A stretch of 39,234 nt of DNA from Bacteroidota bacterium (lineage in GTDB: Bacteria > Bacteroidota > Ignavibacteria > UBA10030 > UBA6906): positions 1 to 39,234 of the forward strand of contig JADLEA010000062.1 of NCBI GenBank assembly GCA_020846365.1, given 5' to 3'. Position numbers and translations under genes: made by a program. Positions 8,489 through 16,596 of the stretch are shown piece after piece. Position 1 is the stretch's first letter; each line of letters opens with the position of its first letter. The notes beneath the pieces were generated by a model. That model did no database searches. It worked only from the letters and a program-made list of their open reading frames with translations, and was not told where the DNA came from.

Positions 8489-9640
8489 TCATGCCTGCCC
8501 GGCCTCCCTCCTGGAGTCCCGCGCCTTCCGGAAGAGTTCATCCATCTGCCTAACGAAGATTTCCAGCCGAAAGCGAGTCTCATAAGCGCGTCGGGCCTCG
8601 ACCGCAAACCTCCTATAGACCTGTGCATCCGCCATGATCAGCCGCATACCCCGGTAGAGTTCCTCTGCCGAGTTGTCCTTCATGAGATAGCCGGTCTTCC
8701 CGTCCTCCACCGTGTCGGGGATGGCACCGACCGGAGTTGCTATGACGGGAAGTCCGAAGGCAAATGCCTCAAGCATGGTCACGGGTTGGCCATCCCAAAA
8801 CGAGGGATGCACGAGCGCCGTGGCATTCCGAAACACCGCCCATTTGGCGTCGCCTACGAGCAATCCATGGAGAGTGAGCAGAGGATCCAGACCGCGATCG
8901 CGTATCCATGCATGCACCTCATCTCGGAGGGTCGGACTCTCCCACTCTCCCACGAGATGCACGTGCACCTCTTGTCCGCGGGCATGGCAAGATTCCAGGA
9001 AGCCGAGGAGTGTCCAGAGGCCCTTCGCAGGTGAAAGCTTCCCCACATAGAGCAACTGCGGAACCTGGTGAAGATGGTAATCCCTCTCGCCTTCCGCGGC
9101 CTCGCAGGAAATGCCGTTCGAGACACTCACGGCGTTTGTCAAGCCCAGAGCCTTGAGCCGCAAAGCCAGCGAAGGGGAGAGAACGCGGACCGCAAACACG
9201 GGTCGCAGGATCCACATACCAAATCTCTTCTTCCAGCCGTGTTTCTCGATAAAGGGGAACGCAGCACCTGCCAGATCACCCACGACAGCAACGCGCAAAA
9301 TGCGTGCGATGAGAAGTATCGGGCTCGTACGCAGAAACGACGGAAAGTCTTTGGGAATGTCGATATAGACTGCGTGAGGCCGAGTCCGGATGATCCGTCG
9401 TGCGGAAATGAACACATAGGTCAATCCGAATCGGAGATTGTCGAGGGTAAGACGTCCTTGTGATTGTTTGGAATGCCGCACACGTGTGAACTCGAGTATG
9501 TCGTACGCGTTTTGGAAGGCGTCCAGAAGAGAACGTGCTATGATTTCGCCTCCGCCATAGGGAGGTGGAGTGCGAAGGATCAGGAGGACTCGTCTGTCGG
9601 GTTCGAGCGGAGTACTCTTGCTTTGTGGATGTTTATGCAT
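8489..9640 (-). CDS. GT4-family glycosyltransferase
   Basis: This 383-aa GT-B glycosyltransferase has an N-terminal RTPPPYGGGEIIARSL loop. Its donor-binding half has PQLLYVGKLSPAKGLWTLL, VHPSFWDGQPVTMLEAFAFGLPVIATPVGAIPDTVEDGKTGYL and a final helical segment. The EAFAFGLPV motif corresponds to the GT4 E-x7-E nucleotide-sugar site. It probably adds one sugar of the repeat unit at the cytoplasmic membrane face. The track begins at a TTG codon (9646). ATG 9640 has AAGGAG 6 nt upstream and is preferred, giving an 8-nt overlap with the next glycosyltransferase gene. Donor and linkage are unknown. Confidence 0.9.
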   Translation of the reverse strand: MHKHPQSKSTPLEPDRRVLLILRTPPPYGGGEIIARSLLDAFQNAYDILEFTRVRHSKQSQGRLTLDNLRFGLTYVFISARRIIRTRPHAVYIDIPKDFPSFLRTSPILLIARILRVAVVGDLAGAAFPFIEKHGWKKRFGMWILRPVFAVRVLSPSLALRLKALGLTNAVSVSNGISCEAAEGERDYHLHQVPQLLYVGKLSPAKGLWTLLGFLESCHARGQEVHVHLVGEWESPTLRDEVHAWIRDRGLDPLLTLHGLLVGDAKWAVFRNATALVHPSFWDGQPVTMLEAFAFGLPVIATPVGAIPDTVEDGKTGYLMKDNSAEELYRGMRLIMADAQVYRRFAVEARRAYETRFRLEIFVRQMDELFRKARDSRREAGQA

Positions 9641-10748
9641 CCACAACTCCTTCGGAATCCACCGGCGTCCCCCTGTCTCCGTCGACTATTCCGGTAATGA
9701 GCGGATACAGAATCTGCCTGGAAATGTATTGCCAGGAGTGCTGCATACTCGAGGTCTTGATCGCCCGCGAATCGAATTCGCCCCGATGTTCCGACAACTG
9801 ATGCAGTGCGTGGCGGAATCCTTCGGCGGTATCGCCATGGAGAATCCCGTTCTCAGAACGGATGGTCTCGCTGTTCGCACGTGTAGCGGTAGCGAGCACC
9901 GGCATACCGGCAAGCAGGTATTCGAACACCTTGGTCGACGGCTGACAGTCATAGTACGGCGTCATCGGGATAAACGCGACGCCGGCGTTGGCGCGCTCGA
10001 GGTATGGTCGCAGTTCCGCGTTGGGAATCATCCCATGGTATTTCACGAGCGATTCGCAGGAATACCGGCGGACGGCGTCGAGAAGCCGCTCTTGTTCACG
10101 ATGATCTCCTCCGCCGACGATATCATACGAAATGTCCATTGCATTCCCTGAGTCTTGCAGGAAGAGACCAAGCCCCTCAACGGTTCTGTCGATGTGCCGG
10201 TTATTGAGGGTCCCCACGTAGAGGAGGTGTATCCGCCCAAAGGTCTTTGGCGGGATTTCGAGGGGTTCACCGCCCAGCGGGAGCACCGAATACCGTCCGC
10301 GTGCTAAGCCAATGACATCCGCCACGGCATCCGCGATGACCGTGATATGCCTGAATACGGAACACTCCCAGCGTATGCCCCGGTTGTCCCACGTGCGCCG
10401 GAACGCACTCCCGTGGACCGAGCCCGTCCGGATGTCGACGATTTTGGGGGTTCGGCGGGAAAACCATCGGAGAACTGAACAGCCGGAGAAGCGGACGATG
10501 AACCATACATCGAAGTTCCGGGCGTGCCCGATGGCAATAACGCTCCGGATGTACCGTAAGAGCCTGCGAACGGGTCCGCCGCTACGCGGGACATACACCA
10601 CGGAGATCCCATCCAGCGCTATGCGTTTGTTCCCATAGTCCCAGCAGACGACGGTCAGATCGAGATCATCCTTCAGCCATCGGCAATATGCATAGGTATC
10701 CGTGTGGTATCCAAACTGATGCGCATCGACGATGAGCAGGTGTATCAT
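9633..10748 (-). CDS. GT-B glycosyltransferase (GT4-like)
   Basis: This 371-aa protein shows a GT-B organisation. The N-terminal half contains MIHLLIVDAHQFGYHTDTYAYCRWLK. The donor half contains RIHLLYVGTLNNRHIDRTVEGL, VKYHGMIPNAELRPYLERANAGVAFIPMTPYYDCQPSTKVFEYLLAGMPVLATATRANSE. The STKVFEYLLAGMPVLAT stretch is the typical sugar-nucleotide loop. It likely adds another residue of the repeat unit. Its ATG overlaps the stop of the Wzy-like gene as ATGA, and its own end overlaps the next glycosyltransferase. Specificity cannot be read from the sequence. Confidence 0.87.
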   Translation of the reverse strand: MIHLLIVDAHQFGYHTDTYAYCRWLKDDLDLTVVCWDYGNKRIALDGISVVYVPRSGGPVRRLLRYIRSVIAIGHARNFDVWFIVRFSGCSVLRWFSRRTPKIVDIRTGSVHGSAFRRTWDNRGIRWECSVFRHITVIADAVADVIGLARGRYSVLPLGGEPLEIPPKTFGRIHLLYVGTLNNRHIDRTVEGLGLFLQDSGNAMDISYDIVGGGDHREQERLLDAVRRYSCESLVKYHGMIPNAELRPYLERANAGVAFIPMTPYYDCQPSTKVFEYLLAGMPVLATATRANSETIRSENGILHGDTAEGFRHALHQLSEHRGEFDSRAIKTSSMQHSWQYISRQILYPLITGIVDGDRGTPVDSEGVVDA

Positions 10749-12019
10749 GAACGTTCGAGGGTTTCCTCCTGGTCTTCGGCGGGCAACGAGCCAAAGAGCG
10801 CCTCCCCATCACCGCCCTCGGCGATGAACACCATGAAGTACGACGTCATGATGGCAAACGTCCGAAACAGGATCGCATCATTGTACACCCACATCACAAT
10901 GAGGCTGAAAAAGAGAAACCACTTGAACCGGCGAAGCGTGTAGTAGTTCCACGATTTCGTCCGCATGAATCCGAACATCGCAAACGCTACCGAGAGGACG
11001 GCGAGCAGGCCTCCCTGAATCCAGATGGTGAACAGCAGGATTTTTGATCCCCCGAGGAAGGAGAGCGTCTTGCCCAACTGAGTCATACCAAGCACATTGG
11101 CTCCGCCGAAGAGGCCATAGCCGAGCCCAAGCAGGATAGCGCCTATGTCTCCCCGCATGAGGTGGAACATGACGGGAATCCGGGCGAGTCGCGGCATGTC
11201 CACAGAGTTGTCACCGGAATAGAGATACCGTTCCACGTAGCGGATGTCAAACACCGTCCGCGTTTCCTGAACGTTCGTGGAGTAGAAATACTCCCAGAAA
11301 AGCCCGAGGAGGACGCTGAGGACCACAATCGGAATGGCCCGGTACACTTTGCCGCTTGTGAACGCAATCAGACTAAAGAAGAGTGGAAGGAAGATGAACG
11401 AGATCTTTGTCTCATTCAGCGCGCACGGGATCAACAGGATGGAGTAGAGGAACACCTTCTTGATGTTGAACGCAGTCCCCTCGTACAGAGAGCCTCTGCG
11501 CACGACGAAGTAGAAGGCGATCAGAAAGAGTAGCTGTGTGAGTATACCGCTCCCGCCAAAACCAAACGTGCCTCCAACGTGATCCGTCGCGCCAAACCGC
11601 GCTACTTCATACAAAGAGGCGGGCAGCTGCAAGAGGGCAAAGACGAACAGGTACGATGTGAAGCTCTCGACGAATCGATCTCGCAGATCGGACTGAAAGA
11701 AATCGTACACGACAACGAGAGAAGACAGAAAGAACACCGGTTCCCGGAGCCCGTTGAGGGTCGCCGAGGGACCCATATGTTCGATATTGTAGATGAACGT
11801 CAAGAGGGCGAAGGCGACAAAGAGCGAGAGCGCCCTGGCTCCGTAGTGCGTGCGGTTCCGCCAGAACACGGTAACGCAGAGGGCAACCATGAGGACATCG
11901 GTGACGACGAAAACATAGCGGACAATGAGTGAGATGCCCGGCAGGAGAATCGTACTGAAGATGCCCACATACGAGTGAAAACCGAGGACCAGAAAAAACA
12001 GCACCATCCGGAACATCAT
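10745..12019 (-). CDS. Polytopic O-antigen polymerase (Wzy)-like membrane protein
   Basis: This 424-aa protein is very hydrophobic, with roughly ten or more predicted membrane spans, for example near residues 4-24, 30-52, 65-80, 120-135 and 165-190. A large extracytoplasmic loop lies around FDIRYVERYLYSGDNSVDMPRLARIPVMFHLMRGDIGAILLGLGYGLFGG. That long loop followed by a glycine-rich segment is the usual layout of Wzy/O-antigen ligase-type proteins. It would polymerise repeat units at the periplasmic face. Sequence identity among Wzy proteins is low, so the call rests on topology and operon position. The first of two adjacent ATGs has AAGGA 9 nt upstream. The acidic C-terminal tail (GSLPAEDQEETLERS) is probably cytoplasmic. 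Confidence 0.78.
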   Translation of the reverse strand: MMFRMVLFFLVLGFHSYVGIFSTILLPGISLIVRYVFVVTDVLMVALCVTVFWRNRTHYGARALSLFVAFALLTFIYNIEHMGPSATLNGLREPVFFLSSLVVVYDFFQSDLRDRFVESFTSYLFVFALLQLPASLYEVARFGATDHVGGTFGFGGSGILTQLLFLIAFYFVVRRGSLYEGTAFNIKKVFLYSILLIPCALNETKISFIFLPLFFSLIAFTSGKVYRAIPIVVLSVLLGLFWEYFYSTNVQETRTVFDIRYVERYLYSGDNSVDMPRLARIPVMFHLMRGDIGAILLGLGYGLFGGANVLGMTQLGKTLSFLGGSKILLFTIWIQGGLLAVLSVAFAMFGFMRTKSWNYYTLRRFKWFLFFSLIVMWVYNDAILFRTFAIMTSYFMVFIAEGGDGEALFGSLPAEDQEETLERS

Positions 12020-12074
12020 GCGTCGATTTCCTTGCGTTCCAAGGGAATGGTGATGCCGTCAATCCCCTGATGCA

Positions 12075-12614
12075 TCAACGGAGAGCGATTACAGCATTTG
12101 CCACTGCCGCGGTGATAATGGCCGCAGTTGTAACCACGTTGAATGCATCCGCCCACGAGAACGAGACGGCCTCAATGACCACCGTGTCCCCGGGCTCCAG
12201 TTTCCTCGCTTTCTCGTCCAACCTGTCCAGCCTGTCCAGATTGACCGAGAACTCCACCGTCCGGATAGCATCCTCCCGCCGTACCTCGCGGGCAACCCGT
12301 ACCGAACCCAGATCGGCCTGTGCGAGCGGTCCGCCCGCATAAGATATGAGCTGAACGATATCCGTGGATATCGGAACCTCGTACCGCCCAGGATTGCGCA
12401 CCTGCCCCCAGAGATTCACCGAAATGGTGATCTCACCGGGCTTCGAGATGTAGTAGTATGCCGCGGAAGAGGCCCCGCTGTGTGACAGGCCGATGCTCGT
12501 CTCAAGCTGCGCAGCGCAGCGGGAGGGAGCTGCCACCACCCCCGCGAACACGAGACCCGCAAGGGCGAAGCGGGTGATGATCTTGCGAATCGTTCTGTGA
12601 CTGAATGCAACCAT
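12075..12614 (-). CDS. Small SLBB-domain polysaccharide export-type protein
   Basis: This 179-aa exported protein begins with a signal peptide (about 1-36, ending near SRCAAQ). A single SLBB-like domain follows: ITISVNLWGQVRNPGRYEVPISTDIVQLISYAGGPLAQADLGSVRVAR, with LEPGDTVVIEA at about 140-150. The C-terminus is hydrophobic (FNVVTTAAIITAAVANAVIALR). SLBB domains occur in Wza-type outer-membrane export channels. The usual N-terminal polysaccharide-export domain with its YRIGPGDVL motif is missing and only one SLBB unit is present, so this is at most an accessory or minimal export protein. It sits 11 nt after the chain-length kinase gene, and GGGAG precedes its ATG. Confidence 0.8.
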   Translation of the reverse strand: MVAFSHRTIRKIITRFALAGLVFAGVVAAPSRCAAQLETSIGLSHSGASSAAYYYISKPGEITISVNLWGQVRNPGRYEVPISTDIVQLISYAGGPLAQADLGSVRVAREVRREDAIRTVEFSVNLDRLDRLDEKARKLEPGDTVVIEAVSFSWADAFNVVTTAAIITAAVANAVIALR

Positions 12615-12625
12615 GGATCTGCTCC

Positions 12626-14980
12626 CTATGCGACTGCTGTGGGCGATTTCCCTTTGGCTCCGGCCTCTGTCCCGGCACCGTCTCCAGGAGATTTGCTGCG
12701 ATAATACGACGTTCCATAGCCAAGTCGGCCGTGTTTCCCGCCCCGACGAAACGACAGGCCGTATGCCTTCTGGGCGTCAAACCCGTTCAGCACGACACCC
12801 GCCACTTTGCCTCCGACACCTTCAAGAACCTCCGAGGCCTGCTGAAGATCCTGGAGACGGACTTTGCCCGCTGCCGCGACGAGGATCGTGCCGTCTACCA
12901 TCGTGGATATGACCGCAGGGTCTGTTACTGCAAGCACCGGCGATGAGTCAAACAGCACCAGATCGTACTCTTTCGTCATCGAGTCGATGAAGTCACGCAT
13001 GGCATCCGAGCCGAGGACTTCCGCAGGGTTGGGAGGAATCTCTCCGCTGGAGACGAAATGAAGATTTTCCACCTTCGTTTCCCGAATAACATTGCGCACC
13101 CGCTCTTTCCCGCTCAGCAACTCCGACAACCCGGCGCCGCCCGTGATCCGGAACATGGTCCCCAAGGTTGGTCGACGCAGATCGGCGTCTACCAGCAACA
13201 CCCGCTTCCCCGTCTGTGCAAAAGCAATCCCGAGGTTGGATGCGGTGGTGGATTTTCCCTCACCGGGCGAAGGACTGGTGACCAGGACTGATCGTATCGG
13301 CCTGCCAATCTTCGCAAACTGCAAATTCGTTCGCATCTGCCTGTACGACTCGGCAATTGACGAGAACGGAAATGACAGCGTAACGAGGTGCGCGTCAACG
13401 GCCTTGTCGCGCGCGGCAATCTTTGGCCCGCCCAACCGTTCAATCTCATTGTCAATGTTGCCGATCGGCGTCAACGACGGGAATCCATACCGTTTGAGAT
13501 CTTCCGGCGACTGGACGCGAACATCCAGAAACTCTTTCGCAAATGCAATGGCAACGCCGAGGCCGAGACCCAGGACAATGCCCAGGGCAAGATTCACAAA
13601 CGTTTTCGGGCTGGACGGCGAAAGAGGCACGGCGGCGCGCTCTATGATCTCAATGTACCCGATATTCGATTGTTCGGTAATATTCGCCTCGTTGTACTTT
13701 TCCTCAACCATGAGATAGAGTTTTTCATTGCTCAGGCGTGCCCGCTGGAGGCGCGCAAGCGCAACACTCTTGCTCGGGATTCGATCGAATTTCCGTTCGT
13801 AGTCGGATATTGCCTCACTGAGGGCCTTCTTCTTCGCCGCCAAGGCCGAAACGCTGATTTCCGTCTCCAGGATCTTCTGCTTGACGGATTTCAAGTATTC
13901 TGCTGCATCGGCGCCGGCACCCTGGGAAGGAGTGAGCGTGCGGAGGTAGTCGTCCGTGCGGGTCTGGAGCTTGAGACGGACGGACGCGATCTGTTGATCA
14001 ATTTCCTTGACTTTCTCGTTGAGGATCTCACGTCCAGCAGAGGAGGGGTTCTGGACAACTGCCATGTCACGCTGGACCTCCAGCCTGGAGAGCTGCTCCT
14101 GCATTTGGCGAATGTATGTGTCGTTTGCCTCTCCGACGACCCTCGCTACATTGGTCTCTTGCTGGGGGAGCTGGGCATGATAGGACGCGAGAGTGTTCTG
14201 CATCTCCTTCAGGTTGATGTCAGTCGCATCCCTAGCCGCTTCGAGTTCGGCAAGCTGATCGATCATGCGTTTCGACTCGTCATCGAGCGAGACCACTCCC
14301 TGATTCTCCATGTAATTCTGCAACGAGTTCTCGGTTTCCTCCAGCGCTTTGCGTTTTTCCCTTGCCTGTGCCTCCAGAAACTCGCGGAACGAGCGTGACT
14401 TGGCCCGGCTCATATAGATATTCCGGTCCCGGTATGCTTCTGCGAAGGTATTCGCTAGTAGCGCGGCCTCACGGGGGTTCTGACTCTTCGCCGTGATGGT
14501 GATGATGTCTGAGTCGCGCACAGGATCAAACTCCACGGAGCCTGCGATCCGACCTGACACCAGCGGAAGCGGGGCAAATTCGGGCTTTGTAGGATCATCC
14601 GGCGACGGAAGCACCAGCGGCATGAGCTCCCCCTTTGCATCGTCCAGATACTTCATTCTCAGCAAGGCTGCACCGGCAGAGTCCATCAGCGCCCGGGAGT
14701 TCAAGATCTCCAGCTCGTTCTGGATCACATTCTTGACCCCGTCAGTACGCACGGCGTCAAGGAACAAGGCACCCCGGCCTTCTCCGGCGCTCAAGAGAAC
14801 CTTTGCCGTCGCATGATAGGTCGGTGGCGTGAGCTTCGTGAAGAGAATCGTCGCTATAAGGACAGCGAGAAAGGTGACACCAATGATCCATTTCCCCCTG
14901 ATCATCATCGCAAAATATTCCTGAATTCCCCTCTCCCGGGGTCCATCCGGCCCAGCTGCACGATTCTGATGTGTCTTCAT
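12626..14980 (-). CDS. Wzc-like chain-length determinant with BY-kinase domain
   Basis: This 784-aa inner-membrane protein controls polysaccharide polymerisation and export. It has TM1 at about 30-50, a long periplasmic coiled-coil region (about 200-440), TM2 at about 460-480 (FVNLALGIVLGLGLGVAIAFA) and a cytoplasmic ATPase. Walker A is SPSPGEGKSTTASNLG near 570, Walker A' is VLLVDADLRRP, and the Walker B region is DLVLFDSSPVLAVTD. These define the bacterial tyrosine (BY) kinase family. The C-terminal tail is basic with only a few tyrosines (GYGTSYYRSK), poorer than the Tyr cluster of E. coli Wzc. It is the first gene of the operon. AGAGGTGA lies just upstream of the ATG and a TATAAT box about 50 nt upstream. 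Confidence 0.92.
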   Translation of the reverse strand: MKTHQNRAAGPDGPRERGIQEYFAMMIRGKWIIGVTFLAVLIATILFTKLTPPTYHATAKVLLSAGEGRGALFLDAVRTDGVKNVIQNELEILNSRALMDSAGAALLRMKYLDDAKGELMPLVLPSPDDPTKPEFAPLPLVSGRIAGSVEFDPVRDSDIITITAKSQNPREAALLANTFAEAYRDRNIYMSRAKSRSFREFLEAQAREKRKALEETENSLQNYMENQGVVSLDDESKRMIDQLAELEAARDATDINLKEMQNTLASYHAQLPQQETNVARVVGEANDTYIRQMQEQLSRLEVQRDMAVVQNPSSAGREILNEKVKEIDQQIASVRLKLQTRTDDYLRTLTPSQGAGADAAEYLKSVKQKILETEISVSALAAKKKALSEAISDYERKFDRIPSKSVALARLQRARLSNEKLYLMVEEKYNEANITEQSNIGYIEIIERAAVPLSPSSPKTFVNLALGIVLGLGLGVAIAFAKEFLDVRVQSPEDLKRYGFPSLTPIGNIDNEIERLGGPKIAARDKAVDAHLVTLSFPFSSIAESYRQMRTNLQFAKIGRPIRSVLVTSPSPGEGKSTTASNLGIAFAQTGKRVLLVDADLRRPTLGTMFRITGGAGLSELLSGKERVRNVIRETKVENLHFVSSGEIPPNPAEVLGSDAMRDFIDSMTKEYDLVLFDSSPVLAVTDPAVISTMVDGTILVAAAGKVRLQDLQQASEVLEGVGGKVAGVVLNGFDAQKAYGLSFRRGGKHGRLGYGTSYYRSKSPGDGAGTEAGAKGKSPTAVA

Positions 14981-15030
14981 TGGTCACCTCTTCTACTCAA
15001 TACACGAAGAAGACGAACGCTATTCGAGAA

Positions 15031-15062
15031 ATTATAGTGCAAAGAAAACCAACAAATGTCAA
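15031..15062 (-). promoter_or_regulatory. Candidate promoter of the polysaccharide operon
   Basis: On the minus strand a perfect TATAAT (15031-15036 complemented) lies about 50 nt before the kinase ATG. TTGACA (15057-15062 complemented) is upstream with a 20-nt spacer, longer than the usual 17. Both hexamers are perfect, but the spacing makes functional pairing uncertain. Confidence 0.45.
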
Positions 15063-15298
15063 TAATGTAGAAACTGCAGGCAATTCTTACACGCTTCACC
15101 GCCGGTGACGCCTCAGAGGCCGCGCTGATGCGCGTTTCGGCCCGGAGCGATGTTCGCCGACGGTCGGCACAGAAGTTGTGCAATCTGGAGAAGTGCCGCT
15201 TTACGGGCTTTGCGAATCGGCACAAATGGAGAGGCCGACGCCTTCCATTTCATACTGTAAAAGTGTATATTGATCATATCCTTCAAACAGGAGGCACT

Positions 15299-15436
15299 GT
15301 GGAAATAGCCCTGGGAATCGCCGCGTATTTCGCAGTGACCGCAATCGTCGTCCTCTTTTTCCGTTTCGCAAACGAACGGGATGCGTTGATGCACTCGATT
15401 ACGGCCGAGTGGATCAATGAGAGCACACAAGGGTAA
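15299..15436 (+). CDS. 45-aa small single-span membrane protein
   Basis: The supplied 102-aa ORF is best read from an internal GTG at 15299, which has AGGAGG 4 nt upstream. The product begins VEIALGIAAYFAVTAIVVLFF and continues RFANERDALMHSITAEWINESTQG. This is one hydrophobic helix with a short charged, probably cytoplasmic tail. It is the only complete plus-strand gene candidate in the window. It diverges from the polysaccharide operon and converges on the secretion operon. I do not recognise a family. A small membrane regulator or stress peptide is possible but unproven. Confidence 0.55.
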   Translation: MEIALGIAAYFAVTAIVVLFFRFANERDALMHSITAEWINESTQG

Positions 15437-15526
15437 CAGGCAGGCCCCCCGCGTCGGATAGACTTCTTCCTTCTCCCCCCCGTTGCTTCCTATCTCTCTA
15501 CATCATTCCCTTTGACGGTATTCCCC

Positions 15527-16036
15527 TTACCTCTCGCGCGTGAGAAAGGTAAAGAGCCGCGAATCTGCTACACTCCCCTGTTTGTCAACAATGTCAATCT
15601 GAAACGTCATGATCTGCGAGGTGACGCTTTCCGTCGCAGTGAAATAGAAGATGGCATAGCGCGTTGCATTGACGGGCACATCTCCCACGGCGATCGAGTC
15701 ATTGTATGTCAAACCCGTGGCAGCCGAAAGGGGCAGGACGCGTGCAACCACGCCCCGCAAGGGCGTTTTCCCGCTGTTCGTAAGCACAATCCGCAGCCGG
15801 CCCGTTTCCCGCGGCCCGAGAAAATTGTCCCCGGAGGGTTCCGAAAATTCGAAATCGTATGACGCGGACTTAACTCTCGCGGGAACGCGAACTCCTGCAC
15901 TGTCCACTTCCGCTGCGACACGGAGGGCTCCGGCGGGACTGCGTCCGCTTACGATCTGCGCCGAGGCCGGGGGCGCCGCTGTCCAGCAAACAACGCTCGC
16001 AATCATCACCCAGGCCGCACGCGTGTTCTTCACCAT
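15527..16036 (-). CDS. Exported Ig-like (CARDB-type) domain protein
   Basis: The chosen product is 169 aa. The track start is 32 codons upstream, but Met33 (ATG 16036) has GGAGAAG 7 nt before it and begins a signal peptide (MVKNTRAAWVMIASVVCWTAAPPASAQ). The mature part contains FEFSEPSGDNFLGPRETGRLRIVLTNSGKTPLRGVVARVLPL. This strongly resembles CARDB/BatD-like beta-sandwich segments that accompany caspase-like and surface proteins in FCB bacteria. No catalytic domain follows, so a structural or binding role in the envelope is likely. It is the last gene of the giant-protein operon, 22 nt after the preceding stop codon. Confidence 0.65.
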   Translation of the reverse strand: MVKNTRAAWVMIASVVCWTAAPPASAQIVSGRSPAGALRVAAEVDSAGVRVPARVKSASYDFEFSEPSGDNFLGPRETGRLRIVLTNSGKTPLRGVVARVLPLSAATGLTYNDSIAVGDVPVNATRYAIFYFTATESVTSQIMTFQIDIVDKQGSVADSRLFTFLTRER

Positions 16037-16058
16037 GGCTGCACTTCTCCGTTGATCA

Positions 16059-16583
16059 TTAGGGACGTCCCGGCGGAGCAGGAAATCCGGAGGGAGGAGG
16101 GACGGGAGGCTCATCACTTCCAGGAAGAGCAATCAGTGTCACGATGCCGGCCACGAGCACTCCCCCGCCGATCCAGATCCACGGACTCATCCCTTCCGGT
16201 TCCACGTACTCGGCTTCCACCACGAAATAGAAATCCTCCCCCGAAAGACCGTCCGGGAATTCCTTCGTGAATTCCCAAACGATCCGTCGTTTCTGTCCGG
16301 GAAACACAATCGTTCCCGCATCCCCCGTGATATTCAGCGGGCGATACACAAAGGACGCATCGTTCTCCCTGCGCAGGAGGAGCCGCACCGCGTGCACTTT
16401 GTCGATGGGGGCGTTCAGATCGTAATAGATCCTGATCAGATCTGCGCTGATCTCGAAACGGACATTCTCAACGCTTGTGTCCTCCGCCTGTGCATGCGCG
16501 GCAGCTAGAGGCCACCCCTCGAGGAGCAGCAGCCCCGCGAGGACCACGCGCAGGAGATTGAACCGAGCCACAACGGCGTACAT
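16059..16583 (-). CDS. Exported beta-sandwich protein with C-terminal membrane helix
   Basis: This 174-aa protein has a signal peptide (about 1-32, ending AAAHAQ). Its beta-rich domain (SVENVRFEISADLIRIYYDLNAPIDKVHAVRLLLRREND, then ITGDAGTIVFPGQKRRIVWEFTKEFPDGLSGEDFYFVVEAE) resembles modules that precede SUMF1 or caspase-like domains in Bacteroidota/Ignavibacteria secreted proteins; I know the pattern but not a settled name. Residues about 131-152 (SPWIWIGGGVLVAGIVTLIALP) form a membrane helix, followed by a proline-rich tail. It may anchor or assist the giant surface protein encoded 13 nt upstream. Confidence 0.6.
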   Translation of the reverse strand: MYAVVARFNLLRVVLAGLLLLEGWPLAAAHAQAEDTSVENVRFEISADLIRIYYDLNAPIDKVHAVRLLLRRENDASFVYRPLNITGDAGTIVFPGQKRRIVWEFTKEFPDGLSGEDFYFVVEAEYVEPEGMSPWIWIGGGVLVAGIVTLIALPGSDEPPVPPPSGFPAPPGRP

Positions 16584-16596
16584 GAAACCTCCCTGG

